Part shown: positions 37,180 to 49,649 of the stretch, in pieces | How positions within the stretch are numbered: the stretch's first letter is position 1 | Layout of the letters: every line of letters starts with the position of its first letter | From: Ciborinia camelliae | Taxonomy: Eukaryota; Ascomycota; Leotiomycetes; Helotiales; Sclerotiniaceae | DNA length: 64,000 nucleotides | Assembly (NCBI GenBank): GCA_025890175.1 | Contig: JANPYM010000006.1 | Coordinates: forward strand, 838,376 to 902,375 | Direction of reading: 5' to 3' | Translations under genes and position numbers: made by a program | The notes under the pieces: generated by a model | What the model saw: only the letters and a program-made list of their open reading frames with translations | What the model was told of the DNA's origin: nothing | Databases searched by the model: none

Positions 37180-40100
37180 TTTGTAAGTGGATGATATGTA
37201 AGATCTATAAAAGATTGCAGGAACTTTGGATTTATTATGTATGAAAGAAAAAGGAGGAATAGAAAAGGAAATTGATGTTGATGGGATTCTCAACATTGGA
37301 TGAATTCCTTTCAATCTTCCAATTCAGAAATCAAATACCTTCAGCTATCAATCTAAAAGGTGGGACATCTTGTCCGAGATCTTGCCTTTGGCCTTTGCTC
37401 GCAGTCGCACCTACCTTACCTTCTACCTCCTACCAGCCTCACACGGTATTTATTTACCAATTAGGAACTTGGAAAATTAAGCTACTTTCCTATTTGAGTA
37501 AAGTTGTCCACGGGAAACTGAAACCTCAGCCACAGTGCAGTGCAGTGGAGTGGCAGAGGCAGAGGCAGGCCAGAGGTCTTGTGGCAGTTCGATTGCTGGG
37601 CACCTGGCATGTGGTCTTTTTTAGGTAATTTTATACAATTATTGGGTGCCTTACGATTTTGGATGAAGAAACGATGTTCAGGTGAGGCCAACAATAATAA
37701 ATAAAAATAAAAATAATAACCTTAATATAAAATAGGTAAACCAAAATTGATCCATCCTTCCCACCTGGTTGCACTTGAGTAAGGTAGACCAAAAAAATGA
37801 AACAAGGTTTATCCTTGTTGCAAACCCTTGAATGGACGGCTTGGCTTTCTCTTTTCCTTCAGAATTCGTTCCCCAGTTACACATCATCATCAGATCTGCT
37901 TCTGCTTCTGTTGTGTTTTGTTGTGTTGTGTTGTGTTGTGTTACTTATATTTAGCATAGGATGAATGATGAATTCGTGTTTGTTGATGATTGAGAAGTAG
38001 GTAGGTGTAGGTAGGTGTAGGTTGGTATGTACCTAGGTATGTAGGTAGGTATACTTTGTATATATATATATATATATATGAGTAGTATTGTAGGTAAGTA
38101 AGTAACTTTGATGTTTATCGTGTTGAATGATTTTATTCTATGAAGAGGTAGGTAGGTAAGGTAGGTAACCTAGGTAGGTAAGGTATCTAGATGTATTAAA
38201 TAGGTAGGTACCTATTGTTGGTTAAACGAAGCTGGAGAAATCAAGTGCCGTTAAAGTATCCAAAATATTGAAATAGAATCAATCAATGGGACGGGAATAC
38301 AATAAAGAGTCTCGACTGTCAAGTCAAGTCAAGTCGAATCTCATCTTATCTCGGGCGATAGATAATAACTACCTAGTAGGTAGGTAGAAAATAAAAGACC
38401 ATCCGTCTGTACCTAAGATTTCCCCTGTTCCTGCAGACACCCCCAAAACAAAGATCTTTAATTCGATAACAGATATCAATCACCAAGAAAAAATTGATAT
38501 TTCCCGGCAGTGATATTTTTTGCCACTAGAGAAAGCGCCATTAATAAACCTGCAGCCATCAGTGATCAATCTCAATATTGGTTCGAGATTGGATAGGTGA
38601 GTAAAAAAAAATGAGTTGGGGAGGATGTTGGTTATTATATATTGTATTGTATCTTGTGATGAATGTGAATATATATTCTGGAGGGGTATCATAGAAGATG
38701 AGGAAGGGTTAATATTTAATAATAATAATATTATTATTATTATTATATTCGAATGATGCGGTATTTGGAATTGAGAGTCATGATCAAACAAAGAAAAAGG
38801 AAAAGGTAAGGAAAATTGGATGATTGTTTTCCTTTCCTTCCCTCCTTTACATTCGCTTTCGCCTAGGCAAATCCATTGGAAGTCGTGACATATATTGATT
38901 GGATGGGAAGGGATGAGATGAGACGAATTGGGATGGGATGTATGTTATGTATGGTGTTACAATTGCTTTCTGGCGATCATCATTCCCCCCCTTCCCCTCT
39001 TCCCAGCTCAGCCCATACCATGTCCATGTCAATGTCAATGCTTCAATCTGCCTTCATACACTTACGAGAGCGACAAGAATACCTACCTACTTACTGTATG
39101 ATCTTGAAGGATTGCATATCTTGATGGGAAAGTGCATCAGCTGAGGAAGAGATATCATGATCATGACATTTGAGTCTATGAAGAACAAGTCAAACCTGTT
39201 AAACCAGCCTGTTAAATGTATGAAATTCTGTTACACCATGATTTTTATGAACTGATGAATATTACGGTACTGTACTTCTAGTCTTCTATATCACCCCCTC
39301 AAGTCAATGCGGCAAGGAATCCATCCTTCTTCCTAATTTGTAGACCGTCGATCGGTATTGCAGGTATCCATGGATATTGATTAAGTTAATCAATGGCATT
39401 ACCCCCATTTGCCTTGATGGAAACTCAAGAATTCGAAAGCCTCGAAGAGTCGAAGGAGAGATGGCCATTCCCATACTCCATTCCCCTCTCTACATATTCA
39501 TTAAAGGATACTTTGAACCATTCATCGATCATCATTAATCTCCATCTTCTCTTTCTTTCCCTTCTTGTCACTGTCACAGTCAGACAGCCTCAATTCTAAT
39601 CATCCAATTGAATCATGGACCCCATGACTACCTACCTACCTACCTATCTTCCTAACCTACCTACCTATACAATATTAATAAAGGTTGGTTTCTCCGTGTG
39701 TGCCATCAAAAAACTCCATCCATCCCATCCATCTCAAGAAAACTATTCGTAAAATTCTTACCTGATTGGGATTGTGATTTTTAAGTATCCAACCACCGAC
39801 CTAGGGCTGAGTCCTTTTCAGCAGCGGGCTTCGACAGATGGAGTTTATTAAATTAATGCATCATGATCTGTTGATGACCTAATAAAAGAGGTGAGAACTC
39901 ACTTGGCTCTGTACATTGGCGCATTTACGAGTTTCGAGTTTCGAGTTTCGACTTGCGTCTTTCCTTCATACTGTATATAAAAGATATATAAGAAGTAAGT
40001 AGGTAGGTAGGTAGAAGAGATTCGAATACCTAGAGAGTAAAAGAAAAGGTACGGAGTATAATCAATGGATGTTTTCAACAGCTGTGGATCCTTTTCTTCT

Positions 40101-42912
40101 CAGACCTACCTACCTACCAGAGTCCAGACATGCCATACTTGTCTCCCAGCTGCCGATACCGATACCAGATATTCAACCTTGCTCCATCCAATCCAATACT
40201 ATCCAATCCAGTGTAGGTTACAAGGCATACCTAGATATTATTGTCAAGTAGGTGATACTAAAGATCTAAGTTGGGTGCTACCTACCTACCAACCTAGTAC
40301 CCACCTACCAACAAATAGTTGGTTGATAAGCACTTGAGAGATTCCAACATGACCTTTCCTACCTCCCTACCTCCCTCCCTCCCTACCTCCCTCCCTTCCT
40401 CCCTCCAGTCCGTACTGGCAAAGAAAAGCGAATGAGAGCCAAACGAGCATGATTACCTAGATAGATAAATCGATGCATAAACAGAGGAGGGACAAGTAAA
40501 TAGATAGATACTGTACCTACCTAGGTACGTATTTGACACTGACACTGAATCACAGATACTGTACACCGCAGCAGTAATAGACAGACATCAAATACTGTCT
40601 GTCTGTACCAGTCAGTCTACCAGACTAGGAGGACGCACGCACGCACGTACTCCGTACATCATTTAAAGAACGGGTTAATACTTATTATTAGTACAGTACG
40701 GAACTATGGATACCGGACAGTCACTGACTACCTACGGTATAGTATATTCTTCTTATTATTAATAATAATATACTAGGTAGGTAGGTACTAAATGCCCCAG
40801 ATGGTTCGAGAGTATCTAGGTACCTAGTAATTAGGTCGGTATCTAGGTAGTACCGGTATGGAATCGATGGATGTAATTAATGTATGTATGTGCTTGTCTT
40901 CTTTTGTAGGATTCGATGTGTTTGATCCTCTTATAATAGGTATTATAGGTACCTAGGAGGTAGGTAGGTAGGTAGGTATCAAGAGGCGCTTGCAGTTCTG
41001 AGAATTCTCATCTCCATCTATACCTGGGCATAGGTCGGTACCTCCACCTCTCTCAGTGTAATTGATCAACACTGTAGATACTGGATCTCACCTAGCATTT
41101 GTGAACCGTTAACAAAAACCTGCAGTGGAAAAGCTTAAGGTATTTGAGTCATAAGCTGCCTACCCAGATTTACCTACTTATTATATAAATTATCACTACT
41201 TACCAAGTTCCAACCGTACTATGGTATGATAAGTCTAGGTCAAGATACTGGAATGATATTGACTATTTCTAAAATGGTTGTGATTACCGGTCTACACCAC
41301 GACACCACGACACGCTATACACACACGAATCATCATAGATATTCTCCTTCTCCACTCGGCTTATAGAGAATCTCAATACCGACACATCAATTCATGGATC
41401 CCTTCCCTTTCCTTCCCCCCCATCGCCGAACAAGGTAAGGTAAGGAAACGGTCAGACTCTTTTCTCCTTCTTTCCTCTCTTCATAGGTAATAATAATATG
41501 GACTGTGTACACACCTTGGTCGATGAGAGATGAGAGATGAGAGATGATAGATGATCGATATTGATAGATACTACTCCCTCCGTCTCCCTCCATCCTCCTC
41601 CCATTGATATCCGATTGATGTTCCCGGATGATAATTCATGAGCTGACCTGACGTGAAAGTGGAATTCCAATTGAATCTGATGGTAAGGTTGGTAAGGTTA
41701 CAGTATTAAGGTTGTTCGTTTTGGTACATTCATGTTTAAAGTCCTACCTAGGTAGGTACGTATCCACTCACAACCATCCATACCAGGATCAAAGAGACGC
41801 TAAAAGAATTTAGACCTTGAGAAATCGAATCTAGCGTATCTACTGTACCTTGGCCATCCCTAGTCATTTTCCAGCCCAGCTCAGTATCACCTTCTTTTGC
41901 CCTTGCCATTTTACTTACATTTTGTCTTCCGCCCACACCACACTCATCGGTTGAAACCATCACTTCAAAGTTACCTCCTACATACATACTTCCCTCCATC
42001 CCCAGTTCAACGTTTCGATAACTTCAACCCGCCTTCTGACAGATCGACGAGATAAAATCATCATACTCTCTCATGTGAACTGAATGAAGAGTAAATAAAT
42101 TATTATCTCGCCACTACATACTCATCATAGAATAAACTTGCCTACCTAGGTCCCCAGTACTTGTAGGTTCTTTTTTTGAAAGAAGAACAGCAGAACCAAA
42201 ATTACCTATTGTTAGGATTATCGATCGATACATACTGTATTGATTATCGCATCTTTTCTTTGGATTTTCCCCTACGAGGTAGTAATTCACTCAATCAACC
42301 TATCGAACAAACCATCCATCAATCAATCAATTCATTGATTCACCGGATGTGCTGGCTTTCTAGGGAACCCGAAAACAGTCAACCTCGATCGAATTAATTC
42401 TCCTCACATCACCTACCCGTGGACTCTTTTTTCCCTTGACGCTCTCACACAAACACACATTTACCTTTTCACAGCCTCATCCTTCGACGATAGAAGTACC
42501 TATCATTCCTTCTTCAACTCCCAGCGTTCCGCCAAACCCTATCTTGTTCCTAATTTTCGATTCCCGTACACTTCAGGGTGCGTCGCAAACGAAGGCACTA
42601 TCTCCCAATAAGAGCATCTCATGGAACACACGGTCTAGCTCTATTCGAATGTAACTGTGGCAGCCTGCAGCCATTTTACGGCTCGCCGCCTATTGTCAGC
42701 AATCCATAGGACTTTCAACCTCCCCCGCCTGGTGCAAAAGCAAAAAGGTTCAATTTCACAACCTTCCTCAACTAGTACTGCGTACCATTCACATTTTTGA
42801 ATAATACGCATCGTATTTATTACGTCGATCAATCTTAGGTTGGCGGTCTGAATCAAATCCAAGTCGGTCCTCCTCTGCGTAGGAGAGTGGCCTTGCCACA
42901 CCGAACCTCAAG
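37180..42912. other. Repeat-rich gene-free interval, 5.7 kb
   Basis: No protein-coding exon recognised on either strand. It is dominated by TAGG/CCTA tetranucleotide tracts in both orientations (for example 37981-38060, 38145-38215, 39630-39665, 40375-40410, 40959-40978). Also present are a TA dinucleotide run at 38061-38079, an ATT trinucleotide run near 38717-38746, GAGAGATGA copies near 41524-41556, and TACTCCGTA/TACGGAGTA motifs at 40050-40058 and 40648-40656. The last part must include the MED15 promoter and 5' UTR. Confidence 0.65.
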
Positions 42913-44481
42913 ATGGCCTCAAATTTTCCACAAATGGGTGGTGCTGGACAGATGATGCCACAGCAACAACAGCAGCAGCAACAGCAGCAGCAACAACAAC
43001 AACAGCATCAGCAACAACAACAGATGCAGCAACAAATGCAAATGCACCAGCAACGACAAAATGGAGCAGCGAACTCTCAGCACCTAAATAATGTGATATA
43101 TCAGCGAATTCAACAGCAAGGAGCGCCGCCATCAGGCTGGCAGACGTTAATGCCGCCTCAAGATCGTATGGGAAACATTTTCAATCTGTAAGTCACTTTC
43201 AACATTTATGGGCCCAGCCCTTGTGGTTTACGTAGCAAACAATTTTATTATTCTCATATGTAATGCATAGTTACTGAAATTTGATATTGACTTCTTTATA
43301 GGATTGGTTCTTTACGACTTGCCTCCCAAAATCCAAATCAAGATGGATTGGCGAAGTTTCTCCACATTGCCGTCAGTTTCGAGTCAGATTGTTTCTTAAA
43401 CTCGCCCGATAAAGTATTTAATCAATGATGTCAATGATTCAGTGTTCATAGCTAACGAATTCAGGCTACCTATAAGGCTAAAATGAATGATAAGCAAACC
43501 GAGTTGCACCAGCTTCGAATGAAATACCAGCAAAGCATGCAACAACAAGTCAACTCGCAAGCACAAGCCCAAGCCCAGGCCCAGCAGCAGATGATGATGA
43601 TGAATCAAAATGGGATGCAAAACCAAATGCCGAGAAACCTTGCCCAACAACCTCCCCAACAAGGCTTCCAGCACCTTCAGCACCCGATGCAAGCGTCTCA
43701 ATTACCCCCTCAACCATCCCCGGCCATTCCAAACGATGGTATTCCTCAGAATATGCCTCAGAATGCACAGTTGCAACCGAATGGCATGATGCATCAAATT
43801 CAGCACGGACCAGGAGGACCTGGCAGACCTGTGAATGGCCAACAACACCCGACGGCATTGGAAGCGGCAGAGATTAATCGAGACGCATTGGATTCGATGA
43901 ATAAGGCGACTGAGCAGGATAAGAATAATCTAAGGGCTGGAATACGGGCAAAAATGAATCCTTTGCAGATTTCAACGTACGAAAACCAGGGGACAGACAT
44001 CGTCTTTCTATGGTATCGTCAGGCAGCTGTGTCAAGATGGCGAAACCGTCAAGCTCAGATGGCGCAAGGACAGGGTACTGTCCAAGTACAACAGCCTGTA
44101 CTTCCCCAGCATCCACAGAATGCAGCTACAGCGGCTCCAAATATGCAGCAATCGAGGTCGATGAATCCGAGCCCGATGAATGGCCAATCGCAACCTCCAA
44201 CGACCATGGGCGGTGGTCCAGACTACAATTCATTCTTGGGCAATATGGAAAACCTAATCGGTCAGCAGCAGCAAGCGGGAGTGTTAGCTCAGGAAGCTGG
44301 TCAAATCGTTGTGCCCGTCAGTGCGCCAAGGAATAATACTCCTCAACCTAATGTTACCATGCCAGGACAAGCGATGAACATGAACGATCAACGCTCAGCT
44401 TCGAATCCAATGGCGAGAGTACAAGCCCAACAAGCTCAAATGTTTAATGCTCAGCAGTCACAGAGAATGCAGCAGCAACAG

Positions 44482-44546
<65 letters not shown>

Positions 44547-47500
44547 ACAACAATCACAGCAAGCTCAAGCTCGTGCAAATGCTGTCGCCAAAGCACAAAT
44601 GGGGTTACAGGGTCAGCCTAGTGGAATGGGTTCCGGTCCTATGCCTGCACAGCAGAGCCCCGCCTTGAATACTCTCAACCCTCCTTTGAGGGCACCATCT
44701 CAACAAATGGGTCATCCTGAAGCCGGTGGAACAAATCATAACCCACAATTTGGCCAGCCACTGGATGGACGTTTTACGCCAGGCACCCAAATGCAAATGT
44801 TTGGTAATGGATTCAACATGGCCCCAGAACAACGAGTGCAAATTGCCTCTTTACCACCTGACAAGAGAAATGAATTTATCAAAAACTGGCAGGCTAGTCA
44901 AATGCAACAAATGCAACAAATGCAACAAACACCACAGATGATGATGCCAGGGAACAATAATCAACTCCGCCCAGGACAACCTGGTCAACAGCCTGCACAA
45001 TTCGCGCCACACCAACACGCAATAAGTCAATGGATGATGAGGAACCCTGGACAACGACCTCCTCCAGCGTTGTTGGCCGGCTTAACGCAGCAGCAAATGC
45101 AGTCGCGACCTGGAAATTCATCTGCAGATCAGAGACAGTTGGGGCAGCAAATGGAAGTCATGGACGTTCCTCCATTGGTACTCAGCAATAACGTCATTTT
45201 CCAAGGGGTTCCCCCAGAAGTCAAGAAGTGGAATCAGTTAAAGCAATGGGTTAGCTCGACCCCCACCATGCCACCACACGCGCTCGACACCGTGAAAAAT
45301 TTGCAAAAGATGCATTACCTACAGATTATGAAGCAAAGACAGGCCGTACAACAGCAGCAGCAGCAGCAGCTCAATCCAATGGGAACACCTACTCCAGTCG
45401 CGGGTCAGAATCTTATGCCGATGGTACCTCAAAGAATGTCGGCTCCTATTGCCCCTATGGTTCAGAATCCAAACCAAATTCCCATTGGAATGAATTTTGC
45501 GCCCGGAGTAATACGACAGATTACACCCCATGATATTGCAAACATTCGTAATCATCCCAGTGGTAAATTTGCTAGCGCAAGTGACGAGCAAATTCGAATG
45601 TTCATGATGCGAAATCAAAATCAAATCAACAGTAGTCAGGCAGCTCAACAACGCCAAAATCAAATGGCAGCAAATATGGCGCCGATGAATGGCCAGCAGG
45701 TACCTCAAAATGCGCAAGCAGGATTACCGAACTCCAACCAAATGACCACTTCTCAACAACCACAGGGGCAAGTGCAACAACAAAAGTCAGCAACTTCAGC
45801 ACCAGAACCAGCAGGTCCCTCCATACCCACCCCTGCGAATCGCTCTCGACCTCCACCAAATAACAAGGCAATGGTTGCACAGAACTCGTCACCTGCCCAA
45901 CCACCTAAGAATAATTTGAAACGGGCTAGTAATGATGATGTCGTGGAAGTTCCCAATCCTAATGGGCAACAGCGCCCACCGCCAGTTCCGCAACAGAGAG
46001 TTCCACCCCGACTTACACCCGATCAAATAGCGAAACTTGACCCAGAGAAGAGGAAAACCTATGACGCTATGTTACGTCACTCGCTTCAGGTGAGACAACA
46101 GGCCGGCGCTGGTATAGGAAGCTATGAGGATCAGGTGTATAATAAGCGGTTCAGAGAAATTGCTGCTGAAGAAGACAGAGCTCTTGCGGAGAATCCTTTC
46201 CCTGAGATACCTATGGATGTGGAGACGAAGAAAACCATGGTGCAGCTTTTAACGGATATTATAAGTCACATAATAGAGGCATCGCGGGCTGCAGTCAAGT
46301 GGTATCACTTGACTCGAGATGATACTCGAACCAGGCAATTTCTCCGCTTCGTAAGTTTTTAATCAATTTAAACATGAACTCGATGAATACGGCTAACATA
46401 TTTCAGCGACTTCGCCTAGCAAAGCAATTTAAAAATCCCAAGGAGTGGAAGGATCTCCAAGATTCTTTCTCGATGAATCCCACTGATGTACAGCAAGCTA
46501 GGATGCTCTTTGATGGAATAGTCAAGGAGCTCAAGGATAAATTACCAATGGCTGCAAAAAAGAATGGTGGACCGTCAGATCCCCAAGGTACATCAGCCAA
46601 TCCATCTGCTGTATCAACTGACCAACCCTCACAAGCAGCGCCTCTCAACGCTGCCAATTTACACCAACAGCAGCAACAGTTCGACAAGATGCAGCATGGA
46701 TCAAGTAGTCGCAGCTCTCACCCACCAGCAGCACCTACGTCAGCCCAGCCACCGTTTCCATTTGGAGCTTCATCCCCTCATGGCCAGCCTAGATATAGTG
46801 TAAATCCGCCTGCTGTCACACAAGAGACTCTTCAAATTCCTCCGCGCAAGAGGCAGAAGCCAAATGGAACACCAGGTCAAGGTCAAGGTACCCCGGGATC
46901 CACCTCCTCGCCTCAAGTCACAAAAGTCCCCTCGCCCGAGGTTAAGCGTCAGCAAATCCCCGAGCCAAGAATTCCGTCCAAACCAGCTTGGCCATGTAAT
47001 GATGAGGTTTGCGAACGTCAAAATATTGGATTCGACAATCAAGAGGATCTCGAACGTCACACTGACGTGGAGCATAAGGCGCCAATGCAGAATCCACAAA
47101 AGTTTGCTGAGGATTATCTCCGTCCGGTGCTAGGTCTGGATTCTCAAGACCAACTGAATAAATCAGCCACAGCTCCATCTATGAATCCGAAAATGGTTGT
47201 TTCTGGGTCAAATCGTGTTCAGACACCGAAGGCCGAGGCTACCACTCCATCTGCCTCAGCAGCTACACCTATGAATCGTCAAAGTTCAATGAATAGACAA
47301 GGTAGCATGGTGAAGGGCAAAGGAAAAGCTCAGCCTGAACCTGTTACGGTTACATCCAAGTCCAAGAAAGGAATCAACAAGCAAGAGTCGAACCAACCAG
47401 CCCAAGAAGTTAGTTCAGATGATTGGGCGAATGCCACTATCGATCCTAATGAACTTGTCCTAGCCTTCCAACCATTTGAAGGTGGGGCTGGTGGGGCTAT

Positions 47501-47840
47501 CTCTGATGTGAATGTCTACCGATCTGTTACGCCCAATGACACACCAGAGTCTAGTAAGGCGTCAGAGCCCACTAGTGATATCTCTGAAGGAGTAAACTTG
47601 AATATTGAGTTGGAACTAACTGATGGATTGTGGGCTCCTTTTGGAACAAGCGACATCGAAGCCATGGCGGACAGCAATACAAATAATTACGACGCAAATT
47701 TGGAAACCGAGTTGACCATGTTTGATGATTTAGCATTTACCAACCCTCCACCGATATGGGATGATATGGATGCCGGAGTAAATTTCGATCAGCCATTCGA
47801 ATTTAATACAGATGCAGATTATGCTATGAATATTCTGTAG
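42913..47840 (+). CDS. MED15: Mediator tail subunit 15 (Gal11-like), glutamine-rich
   Basis: Mediator coactivator subunit that receives activator signals through an N-terminal KIX domain. Exons 42913..43187, 43302..43413, 43465..46350, 46407..47840, 4707 nt, 1568 residues. The KIX-like domain spans about residues 70-150 across three exons: GWQTLMPPQDRMGNIFNLIG, SLRLASQNPNQDGLAKFLHI, AVSFESDCFLNSPDK, ATYKAKMNDK. The rest is mostly disordered and rich in Gln, Asn, Pro and Met. Polyglutamine runs are a mixed tract at about residues 17-31 and a 28-Gln run at 44470-44553. A conserved-looking helical block follows near LTPDQIAKLDPEKRKTYDAM, and exon 4 starts RLRLAKQFKNPKEWKDLQDS. The C-terminus is acidic (DDLAFTNPPPIWDDMDAG). 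Introns lie inside KIX and at RF/RLRL. Confidence 0.9.
44470..44553 (+). repeat. CAG/CAA trinucleotide tract coding 28 glutamines
   Basis: 84 bp of uninterrupted CAG and CAA codons inside MED15. The mix of two codons should slow slippage compared with a pure CAG run, yet this is the most likely length-variable site of the gene. Confidence 0.95.
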
Positions 47841-48484
47841 GGCATAAGGGGCTTTTATTACGGAATTTTGGGAGGCGTTTCTCTGATGGGTAGGAAAATA
47901 GAGGATATTTGGGAAAGTCAATGAGATATACCAATGAAAAGCACGGCGTCTTGGGATACGGCTACTACGAGTAAAGGATAGGATATTTACCTAGGACTTT
48001 TGACTTTAGCAGGGCGTTATTTTCGGGACGAAGAAATTTTTCCTTTTGAGGGGAATCTGTTTTTGGTTACTACCACTACTACTACTACATTCCATGATTA
48101 TAATGCCCTTCTTGAACAAAATATATATTACACTTGCACTTCTTTTTTGGCTCTTCGGGCGGCTGTCTACATTTTCCATCTTCTCTTTCAATCACACTTG
48201 GTATAAGGTCGTGCACGGGATGTTGAAAAAGTGAAGTATAGGGTAGGGTTACATTTCGGGTTTCCAAATCGGATTGGATTGGGTGGGGTTGGGTTGGTGG
48301 TGGTAGTGGTGGTACGGTATCCACGTACCTACGACTAGGCATTTTTTTTTGGTTTTGGGGGTTGGGGGTTGGGCTTGTAATTCGATTGTTTGTATATACC
48401 TATGTATAATACCTATAAATCATGAGGTTGACATTGGAGATTTGAAATTTTCGATTGGGGGGGGTGATAAGGGGGGGTTTTGAT
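47841..48484. other. MED15 3' flank and left flank of the LTR-type element
   Basis: About 640 bp with no gene. G-rich runs near 48457-48477 lead to the TTGAT target duplication at 48480-48484. Confidence 0.6.
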
Positions 48485-48660
48485 TGTCACGGAGTGAAAT
48501 AGAAAAAGGAATCATAATCTTAGGCATCGGAATAGTATTGTAGTAAACTATGAAGAGGAAAGGATTTTGATTTGAAAGAGGATCTGTTTAAATATTTTCT
48601 AGCTTTTGTTTTAGCTCTTTAGCTCTTGCCTTAAGCAGGAACTCTTGGCAGTTCCTGACA
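48485..48660. repeat. Left terminal direct repeat
   Basis: 176 bp, TGTCACGGAGTGAAATAG to GGCAGTTCCTGACA. It includes a small hairpin GGAACT-CTTGGC-AGTTCC at its end. Compared with the right copy it carries T where the right has C at about ten sites and lacks about 20 bp of the TAGCTC-rich stretch. Confidence 0.88.
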
Positions 48661-48706
48661 CTAACCCCCCTTTTATGCTTCGCGCCCGCGAGAAGCAATC
48701 GGTATC

Positions 48707-49369
48707 AACTATATACCATATAGTTCAGGAATCGGAATCAACTGTATCATACAGTTCAGGAATCGGAATCAACTATATGCCATATAGTTCAAAAATCAAA
48801 ATCAACTGTATTATACAGTTCAGAAATCGAAATCAACTATATACTATACAGTTAAGGAATCGGAATCAACTATATACTATACAGTTCAGGAATCGAAATC
48901 AACCATATGCTATATAGTTCAGGAATCGGAATCAACTGTATCATACAGTTCAGGAATCGGAATCAACTATATATTATACAGTTTAGGAATCGAAATCAAC
49001 TATATGCCATATAGTTCAGGAATCGGAATCAACTGTATCATACAGTTCAGGAATCGGAATCAACTATATACTATACAGTTCAGGAATCGAAATCAAAATC
49101 GAAATCGAAATCGAAATCGAAATCAACTGTATACCATACAGTTAAGGAATCGGAATCAACTATATACCATATAGTTCAGGAATCGAAATCAAAATCAAAA
49201 TCGAAATCGAAATCGAAATCAACTGTATACCATACAGTTCAGGAATCGGAATCAACTATATGCCATATAGTTCAGGAATCGGAATCAACTGTATCATACA
49301 GTTCAGGAATCGGAATCAACTGTATACCATACAGTTCAGGAATCGGAATCAACTATATGCCATATAGTT
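48707..49369. repeat. Tandem array of 19 palindromic units
   Basis: Units of 17 or 19 bp are separated by CAGGAATCGGAATC-type spacers, for a pitch of about 31-33 bp. Six units are AACTATAT-loop-ATATAGTT, eight are AACTGTAT-loop-ATACAGTT, and five are hybrids with a single stem mismatch (starting at 48835, 48868, 48901, 48965 and 49062). Spacers are expanded by GAAATC/AAAATC hexamers at about 49086-49122 and 49183-49220. The two arm types tend to alternate. Spacers are near identical, so this is not a CRISPR array. Confidence 0.93.
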
Positions 49370-49416
49370 CAGAAATCCTATTCGACGGCTAAATTTATTG
49401 ATAAGATAGTTTACTC

Positions 49417-49612
49417 TGTTACGGAGTGAAATAGAAAAAGGAATCATAATCTTAGACATCGGAATAGTATTGTAGTAAACTATGAAGAGGAAAGGATTCT
49501 GATCTGAAAGAGGATCTGTTTAAATACCCTCTAGCTCCTGCCCTAGCTTTCTAGCTCCTGCTCTAGCTCTCTGGCTCCTGCCTTAGGCAGGAACTCTTGG
49601 CAGTTCCTGACA
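49417..49612. repeat. Right terminal direct repeat
   Basis: 196 bp, TGTTACGGAGTGAAATAG to GGCAGTTCCTGACA. It has an internal TAGCTCCTGC/CTAGCTCT tandem segment that is shorter in the left copy. Confidence 0.88.
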
Positions 49613-49649
49613 TTGATAGGGGGGGGGGGTTGATAGGGGGTTTTGATTA

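Larger units (their letters stand above)
48485..49612. mobile_element. Miniature LTR-type (TRIM-like) element with a hairpin-array interior
   Basis: 1,128 bp. Direct terminal repeats at 48485-48660 (176 bp) and 49417-49612 (196 bp) begin TGTCA or TGTTA and both end TTCCTGACA, giving the TG...CA boundaries of LTRs with short inverted tips. The bases just outside are TTGAT on the left (48480-48484) and TTGAT on the right (49613-49617), a perfect 5-bp target duplication. The 756-bp interior has no coding capacity, no obvious tRNA-complementary primer site after the left repeat, and no purine tract before the right one. It consists mostly of the 19-unit hairpin array. The structure fits a non-autonomous retroelement mobilised in trans. 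Orientation is unknown. Confidence 0.82.

Noticed and set aside
37179..37314. Longer N-terminus for the M18 aminopeptidase from an upstream in-frame ATG
   Set aside because: The extra residues are not typical of the cytosolic family, which starts at MSTQ-like sequence. The extension is AT-rich and reads like 5' UTR.
48645..48917. Open frame of 90 codons running into the hairpin array
   Set aside because: Its sequence is just the translated repeat (RNRNQLYTIQ-type periodicity). It has no family similarity and starts inside the terminal repeat.
48707..49369. CRISPR-like look of regularly spaced repeats
   Set aside because: The spacers are almost identical and the palindromes are the repeated part; the genome is eukaryotic and no Cas genes are present.
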